Assembly (NCBI RefSeq): GCF_006385805.1
Contig: NZ_VFSG01000001.1
Span: 1 to 64,000 of the forward strand
Direction of reading: 5' to 3'
Length of the DNA: 64,000 bases
Source of the DNA: Streptococcus xiaochunlingii
Lineage (GTDB): Bacteria > Bacillota > Bacilli > Lactobacillales > Streptococcaceae
Positions 7,099 through 16,688 of the stretch are shown one piece after another. Numbering within the stretch: the first letter of the stretch is position 1; every line of letters starts with the position of its first letter. The notes below the pieces were generated by a model. That model was not told the DNA's origin. It was given only the letters and a program-made list of their open reading frames with translations, and did not search any database. Made by a program: the position numbers and the translations under genes.

Positions 7099-7446
7099 AT
7101 GGCAAAGAAGAACGTTAACCGTGCGAAACAATACAAACATCAAAATAGACATCTTGTGAAAAAAGCTGTCGCAACTGTAGGAGCAGCTGTTAAAGAGGCA
7201 CCTAAGAAAGTTGAGAAAGCAGCAAAAGCAGCAGCGAAAGAAGTGAAACAAGTAGCTTCTTCAGTGGAAGAATTCGCTGCAAGCTTGGAAGGTGTAGCCC
7301 TTGATCGTGCGCAAACATTCTATGATGAAGGTATTCGCTCTGTTGCGGACTTCGCAAACTGGACAGAGAAAGAGTTGTTGGCCCTTAAAGGAATCGGCCC
7401 AGCAACTATCAAAAAATTGCAAGAACTTGGTGTCAAGTTTAAATAA
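7099..7446 (+). CDS. Histone H1-like Lys/Ala-rich protein with C-terminal helix-hairpin-helix
   Basis: 115 residues starting at ATG 7099, chosen over an in-frame upstream ATG at 7072 because TAGGAGGAAA sits just before it. Residues 1-25 are basic (NVNRAKQYKHQNRHLVKK). Residues 26-58 form a Lys/Ala-rich stretch like eukaryotic H1 tails (VKEAPKKVEKAAKAAAKEVK). Residues 70-115 carry a DNA-binding helix-hairpin-helix domain ending LKGIGPATIKKLQELGVKF. This suggests a small nucleoid- or DNA-repair-associated protein. I do not recognise a named gene. It has its own promoter and stands just upstream of the valS T-box. Confidence 0.8.
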   Translation: MAKKNVNRAKQYKHQNRHLVKKAVATVGAAVKEAPKKVEKAAKAAAKEVKQVASSVEEFAASLEGVALDRAQTFYDEGIRSVADFANWTEKELLALKGIGPATIKKLQELGVKFK

Positions 7447-7462
7447 TCGCTTTTGTGATTTC

Positions 7463-7491
7463 TTGCTATTTCCGGGAAAACTTGATAAAAT
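7463..7491 (+). promoter_or_regulatory. Promoter of the valS T-box operon
   Basis: TTGCTA (7463-7468), a 17-base spacer and TAAAAT (7486-7491) with an upstream TG (extended -10). It gives a leader of about 215 bases. Confidence 0.65.
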
Positions 7492-7497
7492 AAACCT

Positions 7498-7685
7498 GTT
7501 AGAGGTGTTTTGAATTCCACATTTTACAGAAAGTGGCGGTGCTGAGAAGTCCACAAATGTGTCAAAACTAGTTGCTAATGGATGAAAATGAAATAAACAA
7601 AGTTGCGGGCAAGGGCCCGAAATTGGGTGGTACCGCGGATAAACACATTCGTCCCTGTCAGATTGATGGCAGGGACGTTTTTTCT
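7498..7685 (+). promoter_or_regulatory. T-box riboswitch (candidate tRNA-Val sensor)
   Basis: The T-box GGGTGGTACCGCGG at 7625-7638 is followed by terminator GTCCCTG / CAGGGAC with T6 (7651-7677). Upstream, TTTTGA pairs with TCAAAA and CACATTT with AAATGTG, giving a compact stem I. A GTC at 7549-7551 is a candidate Val specifier. The leader controls three genes ending in valS. T-box: uncharged tRNA stabilises the antiterminator. Confidence 0.9.
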
Positions 7686-7712
7686 TTTATCCCCTAGCCA
7701 AAGGAGGTTGTT

Positions 7713-8837
7713 ATGAAACAATCTTTTAAAACAAGTAAGCTCTACTATGGTTTTCCTATCTTCATCTTGGGCTATCAGGACCAGAACTTTGGGCACAATA
7801 TCACGACCTGCAGTTCCTCTTATAGTCTGGGAGATTGGTTGGTCATCGGTGTTGGTGCTGAGGAAAATGCAGCTGACCAGATTAAGCATTATCAACAGTT
7901 TACCGTGAACATTCCTGGTGAACATTTCATGCTGGAGATGGAGCAAGCTGGTTTCATCAGCCACCGTGAAAAGTTGGAACACTTGGGATTAGACTATGAA
8001 ATTTCTGAACGGACCCAGGCACCGATTTTAAAGGCTTGTCTAGTCGTATTGGACTGTCAGGTAGATCGGATTATCGAGGAAGATGGCATCTGCCATATCT
8101 TTGCTAAGATTCTAGACCGACTGGCTGATCCAGAACTACTAGACGATAAAGGGCATTTTAAAAATGACCGCTTTGCCCCGACTTACTTTATGGGGGATGG
8201 CAATCAACGTGTTTACCGTTATCTAGATGACCGAGTCGACCCCATGGGAAGCTTTATCAAGAAAGCGAGAAAAAAGATGACCAGAGCAGAACTACCTGAA
8301 CGAATCGAAACGGAGCGTCTGGTCCTGCGAGTCCGTACAGTGGCGGATGCCGAGGATATCCATGCCTACGCCAGTTTGCCGGAGGTTGCCTACCCAGCAG
8401 GCTTTCCACCCGTCAAAACCTTGGAAGATGAGATTTATTATCTCGAGCATATCCTTCCTGAGCGCAATCAAAAGGATAATCTCCCAGCAGGCTATGGCAT
8501 TGTGGTCAAAGGAACGGATACCATCATCGGCTCTGTGGATTTCAATCATCGCCACGAAGACGATGTACTGGAGATTGGCTATACCTTGCACCCAGACTAT
8601 TGGGGTCGAGGCTATGTTCCAGAAGCGGCGCGTGCCTTGATTGACTTAGCTTTTAAAGATCTGGATCTTCACAAGATAGAACTGACTTGCTTTGGCTACA
8701 ATCTCCAAAGTCAACGAGTCGCTGAGAAACTTGGCTTTACCCTTGAAGCTCGCATAAGGGATCGCAAAGATGCCCAGGGAAACCGTTGTGATAGTCTGAT
8801 ATACGGCTTGTTGAAGAGTGAGTGGGAGGTGGATTGA
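7713..8837 (+). CDS. Flavin reductase-like / GNAT acetyltransferase fusion
   Basis: 374 residues. Residues 1 to about 190 resemble the FMN-binding split barrel of flavin reductase-like proteins (YYGFPIFILGY, NITTCSSSYSLGDWLVIGVG, HYQQFTVNIP). Residues 197-374 are a RimJ/RimL-type GNAT N-acetyltransferase beginning IETERLVLRV, with the acetyl-CoA loop YWGRGYVPEAA and the late motif NLQSQRVAEKLGF. Start ATG has an AAGGAGG site. It is first after a T-box leader and overlaps the next gene by one base, so it shares the aminoacylation control of valS. Its substrate and the reason for the fusion are unknown. Confidence 0.82.
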   Translation: MKQSFKTSKLYYGFPIFILGYQDQNFGHNITTCSSSYSLGDWLVIGVGAEENAADQIKHYQQFTVNIPGEHFMLEMEQAGFISHREKLEHLGLDYEISERTQAPILKACLVVLDCQVDRIIEEDGICHIFAKILDRLADPELLDDKGHFKNDRFAPTYFMGDGNQRVYRYLDDRVDPMGSFIKKARKKMTRAELPERIETERLVLRVRTVADAEDIHAYASLPEVAYPAGFPPVKTLEDEIYYLEHILPERNQKDNLPAGYGIVVKGTDTIIGSVDFNHRHEDDVLEIGYTLHPDYWGRGYVPEAARALIDLAFKDLDLHKIELTCFGYNLQSQRVAEKLGFTLEARIRDRKDAQGNRCDSLIYGLLKSEWEVD

Positions 8838-9415
8838 TGCATGTTTTCATCATTGGAGCTCCAGCTTCAGGGAAAATGACCATTGGTCAGGAACTTTCGA
8901 AACTCACCGGCGCGACTCTCTTTTTCAACCATCAACCCATTGATTTTGCCCTCGAAATCTATCAAGATTTTACAGAGGAAATGTGGGAATTTGTTCGTGG
9001 AATTTACTTTTCTTTTCTTGGGACAAGCGCCAGGAATCATCGGTCGGTGATTTTAACAGGCGTAATTGACTTTTCAAATCAGTACAATCTGATGTATTTA
9101 AAGGAAATTCAGAATTTGTTGGATGATTATCATCAAGAGATTCTTTTTGTTGAGTTGGAAACAAGTCTTGAAGAGCGCTTACGTCGAAATCGAACGGAAA
9201 ATCGATTAAAGCACAAACCCTTAAAACGACATATTGAGGTATCTGAAAGAGAAATTTTAGAGACCGCTGAAACACTTCAATTAAATTCTCAATTTCAACC
9301 AAATGAGTTGCACCACTACTTTAAAATAAATAATACGAATTTGTCTGCAGAAGAAGTTGCTAAGCAGATTCAAAATAAAATAAAAATAATAGAGAAAGGA
9401 CACACACATGTCTAA
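8837..9415 (+). CDS. P-loop nucleotide kinase-like protein
   Basis: 192 residues from ATG 8837 (overlapping the previous TGA as TGATG; the GGGAGG at about 8823 fits this start). Walker A is near the N terminus: [19 protein letters not shown] central strand LTGVIDF and [21 protein letters not shown] (an arginine-rich lid as in small-molecule kinases) follow. The C terminus is Lys-rich. It resembles shikimate/adenylate-type kinases and the AAA_18/AAA_33 group; the phosphate acceptor is unknown. Base composition turns AT-rich in its second half. It overlaps valS by 8 bases, so it is part of the T-box operon. Confidence 0.7.
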   Translation: MHVFIIGAPASGKMTIGQELSKLTGATLFFNHQPIDFALEIYQDFTEEMWEFVRGIYFSFLGTSARNHRSVILTGVIDFSNQYNLMYLKEIQNLLDDYHQEILFVELETSLEERLRRNRTENRLKHKPLKRHIEVSEREILETAETLQLNSQFQPNELHHYFKINNTNLSAEEVAKQIQNKIKIIEKGHTHV

Positions 9416-12059
9416 GGAACTTTCACCTAAATACAATCCAGCCGAGGTTGAGGCTGGTCGTTACCAAAAATGGCTTGACGCTGATGTTTTCAAGCCTTCA
9501 GGAGATCAAAAGGCGAAGCCTTATTCGATCGTGATTCCACCACCAAACGTTACAGGTAAACTTCACCTTGGTCACGCTTGGGATACAACTTTGCAAGATA
9601 TCATCATCCGTCAAAAACGCATGCAAGGTTTTGATACACTTTGGCTTCCTGGTATGGACCACGCGGGTATCGCGACTCAGGCTAAGGTTGAGGAGCGTTT
9701 GCGTGGTGAGGGCATTAGCCGTTACGACCTGGGTCGTGAAAAATTCCTCGAGAAAGTCTGGGAATGGAAAGACGAGTATGCCACTACCATCAAGGAACAA
9801 TGGGGCAAGATGGGTCTCTCTGTAGACTACTCTCGTGAGCGTTTCACTCTTGACGAAGGTTTGTCAAAAGCTGTTCGCAAGGTCTTTGTGGACCTTTACA
9901 AGAAAGGCTGGATCTACCGCGGTGAGTTTATCATCAACTGGGACCCAGCAGCTCGCACAGCCCTTTCTGATATCGAGGTGATCCACAAGGACGTCGAAGG
10001 TGCCTTCTACCACATGAACTACATGCTGGAAGACGGTTCACGCGCCCTTGAAGTGGCGACCACTCGTCCTGAGACTATGTTTGGGGACGTTGCCGTTGCG
10101 GTCAATCCAGAAGATCCACGCTACAAGGACTTGATCGGTAAAAACGTCATCCTTCCAATCGCTAATAAACTGATCCCAATCGTTGGAGATGAGCACGCAG
10201 ACCCTGAATTTGGTACGGGTGTTGTAAAAATCACGCCTGCCCATGATCCAAACGACTTCTTGGTTGGTCAACGCCATAACTTGCCACAAGTCAACGTCAT
10301 GAACGACGACGGAACTATGAATGACTTGGCCTTCGAATTTGCGGGTATGGACCGTTTTGAAGCTCGTAAGGCAGTCGTTGCTAAGTTGGAAGAAATCGGT
10401 GCCCTTGTTAAAATCGAAAAACGTATCCACAGCGTTGGTCACTCAGAACGTACAGGTGTAGTAGTTGAACCACGCTTGTCTACTCAATGGTTCGTCAAGA
10501 TGGACCAATTGGCTAAGAATGCCATTGCCAACCAAGACACAGAGGACAAGGTCGAATTCTACCCACCTCGTTTCAACGATACCTTCCTTCAATGGATGGA
10601 AAATGTCCACGACTGGGTTATCTCTCGTCAGCTCTGGTGGGGTCACCAAATCCCTGCTTGGTACAATGCTGAGGGTGAATTGTATGTCGGCGAAGAAGCT
10701 CCAGAAGGTGACGGATGGACTCAAGACGAAGATGTCTTGGACACTTGGTTTAGTTCTGCCCTTTGGCCATTCTCAACTATGGGCTGGCCGGATGTAGACT
10801 CAGAAGACTTCAAACGTTACTTCCCAACTTCAACTTTGGTGACTGGTTATGATATTATTCCGTTCTGGGTGTCTCGGATGATTTTCCAAGGTTTGGAATT
10901 TACTGGCAAGTCGCCATTCAAAAATGCCTTGATTCATGGTCTCATTCGTGATGAGCAAGGACGCAAGATGTCGAAATCTCTTGGTAACGGGATTGATCCA
11001 ATGGATGTTATTGATAAGTACGGAACAGATAGCCTTCGTTGGTTCCTTTCAAACGGTTCTGCACCAGGCCAAGATGTCCGCTTCTCTTACGAGAAAATGG
11101 ATGCTTCATGGAACTTCATTAACAAGATCTGGAACATCTCTCGCTACATCCTCATGAACAATGAAGGCTTGACCCTCGAGCAAGCAACGGCCAACGTGGA
11201 AAAAGTGGTCAAGAAGGAAGCTGGTAATGTCACAGACCGCTGGATTCTCCACAACCTCAACGAAACGATCGGAAAAGTCACTGAAAACTTTGACAAGTTT
11301 GAATTTGGTGTAGCTGGTCACATCCTCTACAACTTTATCTGGGATGAGTTTGCGGACTGGTACGTTGAGTTGACTAAGGAAGTCCTTTATAGCGATAATG
11401 AAGAAGAGAAAGTCATCACACGTTCTGTTCTCCTTTACACTTTGGATAAGATACTTCGTCTCCTTCACCCAATCATGCCATTCGTGACAGAGGAAATCTT
11501 TGGACAAATCTCAGAAGGTTCTATCGTTACAGCAGAATACCCAACTGTCAACCCAGCCTTTGAAGACCTTGCGGCTCACACAGGTGTGGAAAGTCTTAAA
11601 GACTTGATCCGTGCCGTTCGTAATGCGCGTGCGGAAGTAAACGTTGCCCCAAGCAAACCAATCACCATCCTTGTTAAGACGAGTGATAGCGACTTGGAAG
11701 CCTTCTTCAACAGCAATGTTAACTACATCAAACGCTTCACAAATCCAGAACACTTGGAAATCGCTTCAAATATCCCTGCACCTGAACTGGCTATGTCAAG
11801 CGTCATCACAGGAGCAGAAATCTACTTGCCTCTCGCAGACCTCCTCAATGTCGAAGAAGAACTGACTCGTCTCGACAAGGAACTGGCTAAATGGCAAAAA
11901 GAACTGGACATGGTCGGTAAGAAGCTCTCTAACGAACGCTTCGTAGCCAATGCCAAACCAGAAGTTGTCCAAAAAGAACGCGACAAACAAGCCGACTACC
12001 AAGCTAAGTACGACGCGACCGTCGCACGTATTGATGAAATGAAGAAGTTGGTTAAATAA
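9408..12059 (+). CDS. valS: Valine--tRNA ligase
   Basis: 883 residues, normal length. Class I synthetase that charges tRNA-Val. The nucleotide-binding HIGH signature appears as HLGHAWD (about 48-54) and KMSKS as [14 protein letters not shown] (about 520). An editing domain lies between them, a tRNA-binding helical domain follows, and the C-terminal coiled coil (about 810-880, [19 protein letters not shown]) is typical of ValRS. ATG has GAAAGGA upstream. Codon use is strongly biased as expected for a highly expressed gene. Last gene of the T-box operon, with a terminator 7 bases after the stop. Confidence 0.97.
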   Translation: MSKELSPKYNPAEVEAGRYQKWLDADVFKPSGDQKAKPYSIVIPPPNVTGKLHLGHAWDTTLQDIIIRQKRMQGFDTLWLPGMDHAGIATQAKVEERLRGEGISRYDLGREKFLEKVWEWKDEYATTIKEQWGKMGLSVDYSRERFTLDEGLSKAVRKVFVDLYKKGWIYRGEFIINWDPAARTALSDIEVIHKDVEGAFYHMNYMLEDGSRALEVATTRPETMFGDVAVAVNPEDPRYKDLIGKNVILPIANKLIPIVGDEHADPEFGTGVVKITPAHDPNDFLVGQRHNLPQVNVMNDDGTMNDLAFEFAGMDRFEARKAVVAKLEEIGALVKIEKRIHSVGHSERTGVVVEPRLSTQWFVKMDQLAKNAIANQDTEDKVEFYPPRFNDTFLQWMENVHDWVISRQLWWGHQIPAWYNAEGELYVGEEAPEGDGWTQDEDVLDTWFSSALWPFSTMGWPDVDSEDFKRYFPTSTLVTGYDIIPFWVSRMIFQGLEFTGKSPFKNALIHGLIRDEQGRKMSKSLGNGIDPMDVIDKYGTDSLRWFLSNGSAPGQDVRFSYEKMDASWNFINKIWNISRYILMNNEGLTLEQATANVEKVVKKEAGNVTDRWILHNLNETIGKVTENFDKFEFGVAGHILYNFIWDEFADWYVELTKEVLYSDNEEEKVITRSVLLYTLDKILRLLHPIMPFVTEEIFGQISEGSIVTAEYPTVNPAFEDLAAHTGVESLKDLIRAVRNARAEVNVAPSKPITILVKTSDSDLEAFFNSNVNYIKRFTNPEHLEIASNIPAPELAMSSVITGAEIYLPLADLLNVEEELTRLDKELAKWQKELDMVGKKLSNERFVANAKPEVVQKERDKQADYQAKYDATVARIDEMKKLVK

Positions 12060-12066
12060 ACATAGA

Positions 12067-12092
12067 AACACGGCTGAATGCCGTGTTTTTTT
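12067..12092 (+). terminator. valS terminator
   Basis: AACACGGC / GCCGTGTT with a five-base loop and a T run (12067-12092). Confidence 0.9.
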
Positions 12093-12100
12093 GGTATAAT
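12092..12100 (+). promoter_or_regulatory. Extended -10 promoter of the STAND gene
   Basis: TGGTATAAT directly after the T run of the valS terminator. The start codon is 34 bases downstream with AGAGAGG before it. No good -35. Confidence 0.55.
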
Positions 12101-12134
12101 AACATCAAACATACATTAACAGAGAGGTAGAATT

Positions 12135-15100
12135 ATGCCTTATGAATCAGGTGGAAGAGCGGGGAAATTAGGGAATAATTATGAACTGAATTGGATTGTT
12201 TTAAAATTAATTGATATTGTTTCCGAAAAAATTGAAGCTATTAAGGTTGAAGCAATAGGTGAAGAAGAAGAGGGAGTGGACGTTTGGGTTAGATATTTTA
12301 ACGGAAATACAGAAGCCCAACAATGTAAAGGAAGAAATGCTAGTAAAGATTATTGGACTTTATCAGATTTAAATAGTCGTGGAATTTTGAAAAGTTGGAA
12401 ATTTCATCTAAGCAGAGACTTGATAACTACAGTTTCATTAGTTAGTCCACTTCCGTTTACAAACTTTTCTGATTTAATTTATAGGGCTAAGACTAATGAT
12501 AATGCTCAGTCTTTTATTGATTATCAAGTTAATACATCTTCAGAGATAAAAAGCTTATTTGATAACTATATTAATTATTTAGGATTTTCTAAGGAAAATG
12601 ATATTCTAAAAATTATAAATTTTTTAAGTAGAACTATGATTAGACAAGAGCCATCTCCAGAAAATGAAGAATATATTAGAGATAAAGTTAGTCAATATTT
12701 TATTGGTGATACTGTTAGCATAAAGTCAAAATTCATAGATTTAATTTCACGTGGTGAGATTTTTGGAAGATGGTTTACTCTTAGTGATTTAAATTCATTT
12801 TTAGCTAAAGAAAAAATTGAACTAAGAAATTTGGCACGTGATGATAGGATCCTCCCTAGAATAAAGACTTTAAATTATGAGTATAAAAATGGCTTTAGAA
12901 CATTGGATTCCGGTCTAAAAATCCGCACACAATTTAGTGAATGTAAGAAATATATTGAAGAAGGAAAATCAATTGTCATTCATGGAAAAGCTGGCAATGG
13001 AAAAAGTGGCTTAACAGAAAATATTATTGATTGGTGTGATAAAAATAACATTTTACACTTAGATTTAAAACTAGATTGTTATATTCCCGAGGATACAACA
13101 CAAAGATGGGGAGAGAGATTAGGGTTTCCTGCTAGTATCAGTTATTGTTTGAATGCTTTTTCTAAAGATAGGAATGCTGTTCTTATATTAGATCAACTAG
13201 ATGCATTAAGATGGACAGCAAGAAATTCTAAAAACTCACTTGCGACTTGTTTAGAGTTGATTAGTGAAATAAGGGATCTTAATTCGGACAGGGAAAACAA
13301 AATTTCAATTATTTTCGTTTGTAGAACTTATGATTTAGAAAACGATAACGGAATTAAATCACTATTTGACAGAGAGATGAAAAATGATACTGAAACTTGG
13401 AAAAGAGTTGAAGTTAGTGAATTAATGGAAAATGAAGTTGAGGAAATCTTAGGGAGTAGATACCATAGTTATCCAAATAAATTAAGACAGTTACTAAGGC
13501 CCCCTAGTAATCTCTATATATGGGAGCAAATTAATAATAAAGAAGAATACTACCAAATAACAAGTACATATAATCTAGTTAATAAATGGTGGACAGACTT
13601 ATCAGAAAAGTGTCAAGATGCCAATTTAAATGAACATAACCTGAGTGATCTAAAAGAAAAACTTGTTAAACTATTTACCGACACTGGTAAAACTGTATTT
13701 AGTAAGAGAAGAATAAAAGTTGATGAGAAGGCATTACGGTATCTAATTAGTCAAGGAATGCTAACGGAGCGTTCCAACAAAGTCTCTTTTGTTCATCAAT
13801 CATTCTTAGACTGTTTTGTTGCAGAGAGAATGATTCTTGATTACTACAATGATTATGACGATATTAACGAAATAATTGGAAATAAAGCACAACAGAATCC
13901 AACAAGACGCTATCAATTTCAAATTTTTCTTCAATCATTATTAGAAGAGTCAGAAAAAGATTTTTTAGATTTTGGAACTAAACTGTTAATGAATGATAAT
14001 GTCAGGTTTAATTTCAAATATGTTTTCTTTGAAATCTTAGGAAGTATTGAAGAACCATCTGAAGAGATTTTAAATTATGTAGAAGAGCTGATTCAAAATA
14101 CAGAATATAGAAATCATTTGTGCCAAACGGTAATTAGTGGTCATCAATTGTACGTTAATTTTTTAACAAAAAAGAGAGTTTTACAAAAATGGTTAGGTAT
14201 AAATAGAGCACTTGTAATTAACTTACTTAGTAGCATTTCACCATATTATACACCTGAAACCACTCAATTTATAAAAGATTCAATAGAAAATTCTGATGAT
14301 AAAAATGAGTGGCGAGGTTGTTTCTTTAATGATTATCATAATGATTCAGAAGAATTTTTTAAGGTGAGATTGTATTATTGGAAATCTTACCTTAAAACCC
14401 CAGATTTGTCGGATGATTTATATAAAAATATAAATGCATATACAATTAAAATTTTATGCTTATTTCTTGATAAATTTCAAAATAGTGATGACAGTGTGCA
14501 ATTCTATAGGGAATCGAAAAAGTTTGATAAAGTATCAAAAGAGTATATAAATAGAAATTGCAAGCACATCATACATATATTGTTGCCTTATCTTCAAAAG
14601 TTTTCAGAAAGTAATTCTACCAAATATAACTTTGCAAGAAAAGAACGAGATCATCTACAAAAATATTATCTTGATTTATTACATGAAGCAAATAAGTGTC
14701 TAATTTCGAAACATCCTAATATTTTTTTTGAAACTTATAGCAATTATATGGGAAGTGGTGATTATCTTTATAATGAAGTTATTTTAGATGCAATGTATTA
14801 TTTGCCTACGAAATATTTTGATAAGTGTATTGAATATTTACTGATTGATTTTGACAAAACACTTTTTGAAAAGTCTCAAGGTTATGAAAAAAAATTAACT
14901 TTAGCCAAACGATTAATTTCTAAAGTCTCAAAGAAATGTTCAATGGAAATGTATGGTAAACTTGAAAAACAGATTATTCACTATATATCACCAGAGGCCA
15001 CACAAAGACTAAAACGGAGGATTGACACAAATAAATCTAAAAAGGATTACAGGGTTTATTGGCCGTTCTGGGGAGATTTACAGTTTAGATTGTTATCGAT

Positions 15101-16610
15101 TTTACCGAAAGAAAGAATGAGTGCAGAAGCTATTGAATTATTGAAGGTATTAGAACGCTCTAATAGGCTTCCCGATTCTTTTTATGATTCACACTGTGGA
15201 AGTGTAGTTTCTCCATTACAAGGTAAGAATATCTCTCCTGAATCTTGGAGGAATATTCTTATCAGTCCCAAAGGTGATACTAAATGTAGATGGAATAGTG
15301 AGAGAAACGTATTTATTGAATCTTCTCCTAGAGAATTAGCTGGGGATTTTAGAAATGCTGTTTCTAAAGATCCCCATGTATACATACCTTTGTTTTTACA
15401 ATTGTCTTCCAAGAATATCATAAATGTAAACTATATAGATGGTTTATTGGGAGGGATTGTGGACTTGGAAGAAATTCCAGTTTTTATTCTAAGAGATATT
15501 GAATTTATTTTATTAAATTATGTAAAGGAAGATAGTTGGGATAATCTTTATCATTTTTTCCAAGTTATAGAGAAACATTCAGATATAGCATGGTCCAACA
15601 AAGTTTTAGAAAGACTTGATTATTATCTTAAGAAAACTGATTTAGATTCTCTTGATAAATTTAATGAGAATCATTCACTAGAAGATTATCTGCATCAATC
15701 GTACTCAACTTTGAGAGGTTATGGAATTCATGCTTTGACGAAACTAATAGAAAATTCATCAACATATATTTCGTACTTCAATGATACTATTATTTCACTT
15801 GCTAATGATAAGACTGACTATGTACGATTAAATTCTATTTTTCTTCTTCATATAATTTTAGATTTGAATAAAGATTTTGCTAGAGAGTTATTTATTGGGA
15901 TTTTTAAAGATAAAAAGATGTTAGTTCATTTCCATAGTAACTACATTTTGTATAGACTATACGAAGATGAAAAAGAACGAATTCAATCTCTATTGCAATT
16001 AGCTTTCGACTCAAAAGATACATTACTTGTAAAAAATGCCTCATCTCTGATTACAGAAATTTACTTAAATAAAGGAGAAATGGAATCATTTGTTTATAGT
16101 GGAAGTGGACTTCAAGCAGAAGGTATTTGCCAGATGGCAATTAATTATTTAAAGATAAAGAAACATGAAGAGAAATCAAAGAAGATTATACTTCATTATT
16201 TAAGTGAGAATATTACAAATTTAGAAAAAATTTTACCTCAGTTATTCAGGGATGGTTTGTTGGATATTAAAGAAGATAGAGATTTAATACTTAAACTACT
16301 AACTTCAGAATATAAAGATAAGTTATATTATTATTTTTTAGAATCTCTTGAAAAACAAGTATCGATTTCAGATTATGCAACCATCATTTTTGAAACGGTG
16401 TCTAATATTGTTAGCAAAAACAATGAATTGAAATTGGAACCATATTATTATAGACGAATAGAAGAATATCTTTCTAGGTTAATGATACAGCTTTATGATG
16501 AACACAAAGGCGATGATGTTGCTGATAAGTGTTTAGATATTATTGATCAAATGTTTGAAAATGAGTTTGGTAGCTCACGAATTCTAATCGAAGAATTGAT
16601 GAATAAATAA
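12135..16610 (+). CDS. Nuclease-STAND/NACHT ATPase, Avs-like anti-phage protein
   Basis: 1491 residues. The N terminus is a PD-(D/E)xK nuclease of the Cap4/DUF4297 kind: EEGVDVWV with D49, then EAQQCKGR with E60, Q63 and K65. A P-loop NTPase follows, with Walker A GKAGNGKS (284-291) and Walker B NAVLILDQLDALRW (D353, D356) and a VCRTYDL sensor strand, as in STAND/NACHT proteins. From about 560 to the end (over 900 residues) it is helical, in the position of the ligand-sensing repeats of Avs proteins. Known Avs proteins bind a phage protein, oligomerise and degrade DNA; that role here is inference. The gene is far richer in A+T than its neighbours, has its own promoter, and lies between valS and a restriction-modification pair. 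Confidence 0.82.
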   Translation: MPYESGGRAGKLGNNYELNWIVLKLIDIVSEKIEAIKVEAIGEEEEGVDVWVRYFNGNTEAQQCKGRNASKDYWTLSDLNSRGILKSWKFHLSRDLITTVSLVSPLPFTNFSDLIYRAKTNDNAQSFIDYQVNTSSEIKSLFDNYINYLGFSKENDILKIINFLSRTMIRQEPSPENEEYIRDKVSQYFIGDTVSIKSKFIDLISRGEIFGRWFTLSDLNSFLAKEKIELRNLARDDRILPRIKTLNYEYKNGFRTLDSGLKIRTQFSECKKYIEEGKSIVIHGKAGNGKSGLTENIIDWCDKNNILHLDLKLDCYIPEDTTQRWGERLGFPASISYCLNAFSKDRNAVLILDQLDALRWTARNSKNSLATCLELISEIRDLNSDRENKISIIFVCRTYDLENDNGIKSLFDREMKNDTETWKRVEVSELMENEVEEILGSRYHSYPNKLRQLLRPPSNLYIWEQINNKEEYYQITSTYNLVNKWWTDLSEKCQDANLNEHNLSDLKEKLVKLFTDTGKTVFSKRRIKVDEKALRYLISQGMLTERSNKVSFVHQSFLDCFVAERMILDYYNDYDDINEIIGNKAQQNPTRRYQFQIFLQSLLEESEKDFLDFGTKLLMNDNVRFNFKYVFFEILGSIEEPSEEILNYVEELIQNTEYRNHLCQTVISGHQLYVNFLTKKRVLQKWLGINRALVINLLSSISPYYTPETTQFIKDSIENSDDKNEWRGCFFNDYHNDSEEFFKVRLYYWKSYLKTPDLSDDLYKNINAYTIKILCLFLDKFQNSDDSVQFYRESKKFDKVSKEYINRNCKHIIHILLPYLQKFSESNSTKYNFARKERDHLQKYYLDLLHEANKCLISKHPNIFFETYSNYMGSGDYLYNEVILDAMYYLPTKYFDKCIEYLLIDFDKTLFEKSQGYEKKLTLAKRLISKVSKKCSMEMYGKLEKQIIHYISPEATQRLKRRIDTNKSKKDYRVYWPFWGDLQFRLLSILPKERMSAEAIELLKVLERSNRLPDSFYDSHCGSVVSPLQGKNISPESWRNILISPKGDTKCRWNSERNVFIESSPRELAGDFRNAVSKDPHVYIPLFLQLSSKNIINVNYIDGLLGGIVDLEEIPVFILRDIEFILLNYVKEDSWDNLYHFFQVIEKHSDIAWSNKVLERLDYYLKKTDLDSLDKFNENHSLEDYLHQSYSTLRGYGIHALTKLIENSSTYISYFNDTIISLANDKTDYVRLNSIFLLHIILDLNKDFARELFIGIFKDKKMLVHFHSNYILYRLYEDEKERIQSLLQLAFDSKDTLLVKNASSLITEIYLNKGEMESFVYSGSGLQAEGICQMAINYLKIKKHEEKSKKIILHYLSENITNLEKILPQLFRDGLLDIKEDRDLILKLLTSEYKDKLYYYFLESLEKQVSISDYATIIFETVSNIVSKNNELKLEPYYYRRIEEYLSRLMIQLYDEHKGDDVADKCLDIIDQMFENEFGSSRILIEELMNK

Positions 16611-16633
16611 AAAATGCTGAATCTCTGTTCTCA

Positions 16634-16654
16634 ATGAATTATTCATGTTATACT
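16634..16654 (+). promoter_or_regulatory. Methyltransferase promoter with palindrome
   Basis: TATACT -10 at 16649-16654 is preceded immediately by the perfect 6-1-6 palindrome ATGAATTATTCAT (16634-16646) in the -35/-10 spacer. This is a possible operator, for example for autoregulation by the methyltransferase. Confidence 0.45.
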
Positions 16655-16688
16655 AGAAAAGTCAATATTTTAGAAAGCAGGTTACTAC

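Noticed and set aside
9498-12071. Several 80-134-codon frames on both strands within valS
   Set aside because: Shadows of a strongly biased coding sequence.
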